DNA of 64,000 nucleotides, taken from positions 372,001 to 436,000 of the forward strand of contig CAMLTW010000001.1 of assembly GCA_946486375.1 (NCBI GenBank), in the 5' to 3' direction. The notes below the pieces were generated by a model, which was given only the letters and a program-made list of their open reading frames with translations, was not told the origin of the DNA and made no database searches. Shown here piece after piece: positions 58,403 to 64,000 of this stretch (its first letter is position 1; each line of letters opens with the position of its first letter). The DNA comes from an uncultured Rikenellaceae bacterium (GTDB lineage: Bacteria; Bacteroidota; Bacteroidia; Bacteroidales; Rikenellaceae). Position numbers and translations under genes: made by a program.

Positions 58403-59776
58403 ATGGAGAATAAATTTTGGAAGAAAACGGTCGGCGGTCTCATCGGCGCCATCTGGCTTTACACGCTGGCAGACATTGCCGGGGGCATCACGGAAGCGGT
58501 GAACGACCTGCTCGATCCCGGGGGAGTGTTGGGCATGTTTGCATCGGTCATGGGGAGCGGAGGCGAGGAATCGCCGTTCGGTATCGGCGATTTGCTGGAA
58601 TGGTTCTTCCCGTTGCTGGTGCTGTTTGGTTACTTGTTGTTCTACGGTTCGCTTTCGCGATTCATGCGTTTGCAGCGCAGCGATGCCGACCGGGAAGCGG
58701 TAGGCAAGGTACGGACATCGTATATTTTACTGCTCGTTGCCGTATTGGTCGATTTCATTCCGGTCATCGGCTGGTTGGCGGCGCTGGTTCTGACGATCAT
58801 CGGTTATGCCAAGATGCTGTCCGGATACAAGGGGATGCGCAATTCGGCAACCTATACCGAAGAAGCGCGCCGAGGCGCGGCAGGGCTTCACAGTGCGACC
58901 GTATGGCTGATCGTGGGATACATCATCGGTTGTATTCCGTTTTGCGGTTTCATCGAATCGCTGATCGCGTTCATCGTCTTCTTCTGCATCCTGTCGGGCT
59001 GGGGGCGCATCCGCAACGGTGCACCCGCATTGACCGAAGCGGAAGCCGCCGACCTGGAACGGGAAGAACAACTTGCCGCACCCCGAAAATCGACGATACC
59101 CGTATGGTGGTTTCCGACCTATATCGGTCTTTATCTTTTTTCGAGCGCGATTTATTTTTCATTGCAGTTGAGAGGATGGCTGACGGATAGATTCACCTTT
59201 ATTTCTCAACAAGAGCTCGACCCGGAGATGTTCGGTGAACTTTCCATAGGCGACATCATATCTTCGGTTTCCCTATTGATCGGCTTGGCGATTATCGGTC
59301 TCTGCATCTTTCTCATTTTTTCGAAAAACGCACGGTTGAGCCGGATGGCTCGACTCGGCGTCCTTCTGTTGATCGTTTCGGTTGCAATATCGAGAATCCT
59401 GCCGTTTTTCTATCACCTGATGCCAGAGGAATTTTTCGGTATGGTATTGCAATGCGTGAACCTGTTCATCGGTTGTGTGGGGATTGCCGGAATGATGTTG
59501 TTCGTTTGGAGTACGACATGCAATCTGACGACTAAAATCACCCTTACCGTGTACGAAATACTCGGATTGGTGGGAGGATATATTCTTTATAAGGTTTGGT
59601 GGTCTTTGTCACAAAACCTATACGGCGACGTGGACTCTTGGGATGTCTGTACTAATTTTAGTTCTCTGTGCAGCAGTGCCTATTACCTTGCATTCAATGT
59701 ACTGTGCTTCATCGCCGTACTGATCGGAGCGATATGCTGGCATCGCAAACAAAAATGTGATTACTCTGCGGCATAA
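58403..59776 (+). CDS. multi-pass membrane protein, unknown function
   Basis: 457 residues from the ATG at 58403. About ten hydrophobic segments are seen, for example LVLFGYLLFYGSL, YILLLVAVLVDFIPVIGWLAALVLTIIGYAKM and IAFIVFFCILSGWGRI. Two charged loops break the membrane part (EEARRGAAG; LTEAEAADLEREEQLAAPRKS). No enzyme or transporter motif is recognised. It stands alone with a strong terminator after it. Confidence 0.8.
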   Translation: MENKFWKKTVGGLIGAIWLYTLADIAGGITEAVNDLLDPGGVLGMFASVMGSGGEESPFGIGDLLEWFFPLLVLFGYLLFYGSLSRFMRLQRSDADREAVGKVRTSYILLLVAVLVDFIPVIGWLAALVLTIIGYAKMLSGYKGMRNSATYTEEARRGAAGLHSATVWLIVGYIIGCIPFCGFIESLIAFIVFFCILSGWGRIRNGAPALTEAEAADLEREEQLAAPRKSTIPVWWFPTYIGLYLFSSAIYFSLQLRGWLTDRFTFISQQELDPEMFGELSIGDIISSVSLLIGLAIIGLCIFLIFSKNARLSRMARLGVLLLIVSVAISRILPFFYHLMPEEFFGMVLQCVNLFIGCVGIAGMMLFVWSTTCNLTTKITLTVYEILGLVGGYILYKVWWSLSQNLYGDVDSWDVCTNFSSLCSSAYYLAFNVLCFIAVLIGAICWHRKQKCDYSAA

Positions 59777-59827
59777 CATGCGCAACATTGCTGTCCTGAA
59801 AGACTGTCCAACCAGCCCTCAAAAATG

Positions 59828-59870
59828 AAAATCCCCCCTGCCGGAGGCATGTCCGGCAGGGGGGGATTTT
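59828..59870. terminator. strong bidirectional terminator
   Basis: An 18-bp stem of AAAATCCCCCCTGCCGGA and its partner with a 6-nt loop, flanked by A and T runs. It separates the convergent membrane-protein and fimbrillin genes. Confidence 0.9.
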
Positions 59871-59946
59871 GTGAAGATTGGGTTTATAACCTCTTTGTCT
59901 TCTTCTAATTTTTTTAAATCTCAACGTTCGGATCGGATTTCCGCCG

Positions 59947-60885
59947 TTAGTCCGTTACCGAACCTTCCCCGTTCGTTCCGCCCGTTGTCCAATCCACTCT
60001 CGACCCGGTTAGGTCCAACCCCGTGCCTTTTACGGTGATGGTGATCGTCGTTTCCTTGCCTGCTTCGAGAACCGGAGCCGTTGTCATGGCAGCGGTCAGT
60101 TCCGTTCCGTTGATCGTCAGCTTGATGTCCGAAATCTGGGCAGAGGGGAGCAGCAGCGGAGTCCATCCTTCCACGGTGTAATCCGAAGTGGACAAAGTCT
60201 GGTTGACCGCTTTGGTCAGCGTTACCGCCGTTCCGCTTTCGGCCAGCGCTCCGGTACGGACGTTCAATTCACCCGTATTTTTGTCGACCGTGAACGCTAC
60301 GTTGGTCAATGCTGCGGTGACGCCTGCATTTTCGGTTTTGACCACGAACCGTACTACGGAAAGTTTGTGATTGAACGTCAGCGCGGCTGCGGGAGCCGTG
60401 CCTGCATATTCCAGCCCGGAATCGAGGCTCGCCCACATCAGATCGACCGGCGCGCCGTTTTCCGTTCCTACGGTCACTTTCACGATGGGGTCTGCACCCG
60501 CCGCCGTGGTAACCGGTGCGTTGGTCGCATCCAGCGGGTAGTAGGCATAGAAATAATGCTTCTTGTTCCGTTCCCAATATGCGTTCGCATCTGAAGTCTT
60601 GAAGCTTCCGGTGGTGTAAGTGTAAGCGGCGTTCGACAGGAAGGCGGTCGCCGGTGCGCTGGGAGCCGTTTCTCCCTTGTATCCGAACACGCCGATCAGA
60701 TCGCCGTTCGTGAAAGCGGTTCCGGTTACAGGGCCGGCTTTGGTCAACGCTACGATAGAGCTTCCGAACCGGATGGGCGTTTTTTCATCCCCGCCGTTTC
60801 CGCCTGCATCTTCCAGTTCGTTTTTGGAACATCCCGTTAATGCCGCTACGGCAAGCGTTCCCAACAATAATTTTTTCAGCATCAT
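59947..60885 (-). CDS. second fimbrillin-family (Mfa-like) lipoprotein
   Basis: 312 residues. Lipobox LGTLAVAALTGC, then KTPIRFGSSIVALTKAGPVTGTAFTNGDLIGVFGY, the opening of Bacteroidales fimbrillin-like proteins. KLSVVRFVVKTENAG matches the central hydrophobic strand motif. It ends GSRVDWTTGGTNGEGSVTD. It is not linked to an assembly operon and has no FISUMP domain. It could supply an alternative subunit for the phase-variable fimbria, or be an orphan. Confidence 0.85.
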   Translation of the reverse strand: MMLKKLLLGTLAVAALTGCSKNELEDAGGNGGDEKTPIRFGSSIVALTKAGPVTGTAFTNGDLIGVFGYKGETAPSAPATAFLSNAAYTYTTGSFKTSDANAYWERNKKHYFYAYYPLDATNAPVTTAAGADPIVKVTVGTENGAPVDLMWASLDSGLEYAGTAPAAALTFNHKLSVVRFVVKTENAGVTAALTNVAFTVDKNTGELNVRTGALAESGTAVTLTKAVNQTLSTSDYTVEGWTPLLLPSAQISDIKLTINGTELTAAMTTAPVLEAGKETTITITVKGTGLDLTGSRVDWTTGGTNGEGSVTD

Positions 60886-61005
60886 TTTAAATTACAATAA
60901 GTGGTTATGAAATCTGCAGCAACTTTTCGTATGGACGAGAAAAAACCATCGACCTACGGTCGTTTGGGTTTCCGTATCCACATCGGAAGTTGTTTTTACG
61001 GGGAA

Positions 61006-61013
61006 CAAAGGTA
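61006..61013 (-). promoter_or_regulatory. -7 box of the orphan fimbrillin gene
   Basis: Minus-strand TACCTTTG matches TAnnTTTG; a near -33 TGTTG lies about 20 bp upstream. It gives a 5' leader of roughly 115 nt. The rest of 60886-61257 shows no gene. Confidence 0.55.
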
Positions 61014-61257
61014 TTTTTATTGTGTGACAAAAACAACATGTTTTATGTCTTTTTGATTTATCTGTATTATCCTAATATCAGGTATTGTGAGTTTAAAATG
61101 GTGTGACAGAAAACAAATATTGTTTCCGTATGCATATCCGGTTCGGAACAAGAAGAACAGCCGTCGGGAAAAGGAATGCAGACTTTTTCGCATCCCTTTT
61201 CCTGTTCGTTTGGATGTTCCGCTGTGGAAAGACGTATGATTTTCCGGGGTCGGTGGA

Positions 61258-61956
61258 TCAGTCCGTCAGATGGAGGTCTTCCGGGCGTTCGATTCTTTTT
61301 TTGAGGATATACCGGGCCGTTTCCCCGCGGGCCATTTTGATGTGCACCACCGGTATCGGCTTGCCGTCCTTTGCACCGCTGAAATCGGGCGTAATGACCC
61401 GTACTTCCTGTTCTACCCGCTTCCAATCGAAAAGCCGTTTCATTTCGCTGCTGGCCAGATTGCAAAGGATGCCTCCGGCATGCTTTACGTCTTCGATGAG
61501 CGGATCGGTCAGCCGTTCCCTCCAGAATTCATACATGGAGAGACCGTCCGTTTCCGGCAGAACGACGTCTCCCTCCATGCGGTATCCGTGAATGCGATCC
61601 AGCGGGCGGAGATAACCGTAACCAAAAGAGGCGATCCGTAAATGATCCTGCGCGTATGCGAAATCGTCGGGCGTGAAATCGGTGGCATTCAATCGCTTGA
61701 AAACGATTCCGGTATAGGCCAGAATCGCTTCCAGGGAAGGATTCCCCGGTGCGGCGAAATACCGGTACCGGGAGCGGTTTTCCTCTGCGATTTTTCGGTT
61801 CGTCCGCAGGATATCCTGTAATTCGCTTGCCGTATACCGGGACATCTGATCCGCAATCCGCTCCGCTTCCTGCTCGAACCGGGGACGGGTGGAAAAGGGA
61901 ACTTCGGCCCGGGGCGTCAGGTTCATGGTTTTGGCGGAGGAAAGGAGAATCAGCAT
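61258..61956 (-). CDS. yaaA: peroxide stress protein YaaA
   Basis: 232 residues. MLILLSSAKTMNL is the conserved YaaA/DUF328 opening. LNATDFTPDDFAYAQDHLRIASFGYGYLRPLDRI and NLASSEMKRLFDWKRVE are family motifs. YaaA limits damage from hydrogen peroxide by lowering free iron. A TATCTTTG box on the minus strand (62177-62184) may be its promoter. The gap 61957-62311 holds nothing else visible. Confidence 0.93.
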   Translation of the reverse strand: MLILLSSAKTMNLTPRAEVPFSTRPRFEQEAERIADQMSRYTASELQDILRTNRKIAEENRSRYRYFAAPGNPSLEAILAYTGIVFKRLNATDFTPDDFAYAQDHLRIASFGYGYLRPLDRIHGYRMEGDVVLPETDGLSMYEFWRERLTDPLIEDVKHAGGILCNLASSEMKRLFDWKRVEQEVRVITPDFSGAKDGKPIPVVHIKMARGETARYILKKRIERPEDLHLTD

Positions 61957-62311
61957 GGTTGTTGTCGGTTATGAAAACATTCACTGCCGATACGGAAGTT
62001 TACCGCTTTCGGCATCGGTCGGAAAATAGCTTTCGCTCGGGCGATTCGGAGCCGGACGTTTCCGGACGCCGAAATCGTAAGATATCCGTTGCCGGTGGAT
62101 TGCATCCGCTCGGAGATACATGAACCGACCACCGTTCATATCTTGCAATTTCCAGGCCCGATAAGCTATTCCCGGACAAAGATAACGATTCCCGTAGAAT
62201 TTATGGGCGATGCGGAAATGGGTATTCGTGCAGAGTTAGAATGTAAACGCAACAGCGGATAAGACTGTCTGCGGACAAAGGCGTTGAGTGTCAGGATTGA
62301 ATCGTTGGTTG

Positions 62312-63703
62312 CTATTTGCCGATGCAGAACCGGGAAAAGATGGAGCCGAGCACGTCTTCGGTCGAGATTTCGCCCGTGACCAGTCCCAGATGGTGGACGG
62401 CTTCCCGCACTTCTTCGGCCAGCAGGTCGCCCGAAAGCCCGGATGCCAATCCTTCCCGTGCTCGTTTCAATGCTTCTCCGGCACGGTCGAGCGCTTCGAC
62501 ATGCCGTGCGTTGGAAACGACGATGTCGCCTTTTTCCCCGGTTTGTTCCCCGACGGTTTGGAACAAGTAGTCCGTCAGCCGGTCGAGGTTCCGGTTTTCC
62601 CGGGCGGAAATGGCCAGCACGGGGACTTCGGTCAGCGCTTTCAGTTCTTCGATCCGTTTCTTGGCGAAATCGGGTGACGTCCGGTCGGTTTTGTTCAGGA
62701 CGACAGCCAGATGCTGACCGGGGCGGATGCCGAGCTGCCGGATTTGCTCCGACACGGCCTCGTCCGGCATTTCCGATTCGACCAGCAACAGAACGACGGA
62801 AGCGCTTCCGATCCGTTGGAAAGTCCGTTCGATGCCCATCGCTTCCAGCCGGTCTTCCGTTTTCCGGATGCCTGCCGTGTCGATGAACCGAAACCGGATG
62901 CCCCGGATGTTCAAAACGCCTTCGATGACGTCCCGTGTGGTTCCGGCCACGTCCGAAACCATGGCCCGATCTTCCCTGAGCAGCGCGTTCAGCAGGGTCG
63001 ATTTCCCTACGTTCGGCGCTCCCGCAATGGTTACCGGCACTCCGTTTTTAATGACGTTGCCCAAGGCGAACGATTTTCGGAGCGCGTCGATCCGGGCCGT
63101 CGTCCGTTCGATGATTTCGGCCAGCTTGAGGCGGTCGGCGAATTCCACGTCTTCCTCTCCGAAATCGAGTTCCAGTTCGAGGAGCGACAGCAATTCCAGC
63201 AACTGATCCCGCAGCTTCCGGAATTCTTCCGAATAGCCGCCCCGCATCTGATGTACGGCCAGAGCGTGCGCTCCCCGGTTGTCCGCTGCGATCAGATCGG
63301 CCACCGCTTCCGCCTGCGATAAGTCGAGTTTCCCGTTCAGAAAGGCCCGCAGGGTAAACTCGCCCGCTCCTGCCGGACGGACTCCGTGACGGGTCAGCAA
63401 ATCCAAGACGGCCTGCCGGATGTAGGGCGAGCCGTGGCAGCCGATTTCGGCCATGTTTTCACCCGTGTAGGAATGAGGAGCCCGGAAGACCGATACAAGT
63501 ACCTCGTCGATGGTGTTTTCTCCGTCCAGCAGGGTGCCGTAGAGCAGGGTATAGCCTTTGGCATCGGCGAGCTTTTTCCCTTTCGGGTTCCGGAAAACCC
63601 GGTCGCAGATCGTCAGGGCGTCGGGGCCGCTGATCCGAAGGACGGAAATGGCTCCTCCTTCGCCCGTGGCTACGGCCGCTATGGTGTTTGTATCGGAATT
63701 CAT
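62312..63703 (-). CDS. mnmE: tRNA modification GTPase MnmE (TrmE)
   Basis: 463 residues from the ATG at 63703. N-terminal THF-binding domain (TIAAVATGEGGAISVLRISG, FTLRAFLNGKLDLSQAEAVADLI). Inserted G domain with GAPNVGKSTLLN (P-loop), VAGTTRD, DTAGIRKTED and NKTD. C-terminal FCIGK, with the Cys essential for tRNA uridine modification with MnmG. Its ATG overlaps the stop of the upstream gene, so translation is coupled. Confidence 0.97.
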   Translation of the reverse strand: MNSDTNTIAAVATGEGGAISVLRISGPDALTICDRVFRNPKGKKLADAKGYTLLYGTLLDGENTIDEVLVSVFRAPHSYTGENMAEIGCHGSPYIRQAVLDLLTRHGVRPAGAGEFTLRAFLNGKLDLSQAEAVADLIAADNRGAHALAVHQMRGGYSEEFRKLRDQLLELLSLLELELDFGEEDVEFADRLKLAEIIERTTARIDALRKSFALGNVIKNGVPVTIAGAPNVGKSTLLNALLREDRAMVSDVAGTTRDVIEGVLNIRGIRFRFIDTAGIRKTEDRLEAMGIERTFQRIGSASVVLLLVESEMPDEAVSEQIRQLGIRPGQHLAVVLNKTDRTSPDFAKKRIEELKALTEVPVLAISARENRNLDRLTDYLFQTVGEQTGEKGDIVVSNARHVEALDRAGEALKRAREGLASGLSGDLLAEEVREAVHHLGLVTGEISTEDVLGSIFSRFCIGK

Positions 63704-64000
63704 GGCAAAGGTCGGTTTGGCGTGCGCGGCGTTTCCGCCGGACAATGGGTCAGAGGGTCGAAAAACTGCACGAATTTTTCATGCGGTACGGAGACGCAGA
63801 TGCGCGAGAACCGGGCCGCCCGTTCTTTTTCCGTATCGGTGAAAAACGAAAGGGAAACGCTGCCGATCCGATGGGCCAGCAGTTCTTCCTCCGTTCGGGA
63901 GACGATGGCGAACATGCCGCGGGGTTCGGCGTCGGCGTAGAATGCTTCCGCCAGCAATCCGCGTTCCCGCAGGTATTCGATATTTCGTTCGATGTTCCGG
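63700..64000 (-). CDS. unrecognised protein, C-terminal part (partial at right edge)
   Basis: About 99 codons enter from the right edge on the minus strand (RNIERNIEYLRERGLLAEAFYADAEPRGMF) and end at a TGA overlapping the mnmE ATG. The part seen is soluble, with charged stretches (FFTDTEKERAARFSRIC). I do not recognise the family. The coupling with mnmE suggests a co-transcribed gene. Confidence 0.7.
   Translation of the reverse strand, partial: RNIERNIEYLRERGLLAEAFYADAEPRGMFAIVSRTEEELLAHRIGSVSLSFFTDTEKERAARFSRICVSVPHEKFVQFFDPLTHCPAETPRTPNRPLP

Overview
The window looks like a Bacteroidales chromosome, most likely Alistipes or a close relative. Support comes from -7/-33 promoters of the TAnnTTTG/TTTG type, lipobox-bearing fimbrillin-family proteins, a DUF3575/DUF5119 fimbrial operon, 6-bladed beta-propeller lipoproteins, the methylmalonyl-CoA mutase pair of succinate-propionate fermenters, pectin-degrading enzymes and a GC-rich composition. 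Species identity is an inference.

Layout. 1-2.8 kb: end of a phosphate-uptake operon (pstC partial, pstA, pstB, phoU). 3.2-6.0 kb: three small envelope genes, the first two AT-rich. 6.1-21.8 kb: housekeeping and carbohydrate genes (pectinesterase, mutBA, M20 dipeptidase, ApbE-like, Gfo/Idh/MocA oxidoreductase, PL10 pectate lyase, fabD, a flavodoxin-like pseudogene, mdh). 22.1-55.5 kb: a large variable-adhesin locus. 55.6-64 kb: GNAT, DUF5131, Nei-like glycosylase, a membrane protein, a second fimbrillin, yaaA, mnmE.

The main result is the 22-55.5 kb locus. A serine recombinase (22127-22723, -) faces away from a fimbrial operon (23139-30153, +). Between them is a segment of about 165 bp bounded by inverted repeats, carrying a good Bacteroides-type promoter that at present points toward the recombinase, so the operon is probably phase-variable and OFF here. 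The operon encodes a degenerate recombinase-like protein, a DUF3575 protein, a DUF5119 lipoprotein, a fimbrillin and a tip-like lipoprotein ending in a FISUMP/C-type-lectin-like variable domain. Its last 61 variable-domain codons are followed by 101 further promoterless copies of that domain, same strand, spaced about 212 bp (30.0-53.0 kb). Each runs from a box reading FFPSAG to a box reading LRCVQ or LRCVR. The copies fall in eight blocks (64, 3, 8, 5, 9, 3, 8 and 1). Six of the seven inter-block spacers carry a structured leader: a hairpin with compensatory base changes, a conserved AAATTCA tract, a folded region, then CAGNGRYTGY just before the block. A reverse transcriptase of the diversity-generating-retroelement (DGR) type (53039-54328) begins 27 bp after the last cassette and overlaps a C11 (clostripain-type) protease gene.

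Three hand-read signals suggest the cassettes are functional and retroelement-related. One variable codon is NNY in nearly all cassettes, as expected for AAY mutated at both adenines. Two cassettes 428 bp apart differ only at five synonymous sites. Another pair differs mostly at sites where one copy has A. The working model is a DGR-like system in which an RT diversifies and/or copies cassettes and a long silent library feeds the expressed adhesin. I do not know the direction of information flow; that part is inference.
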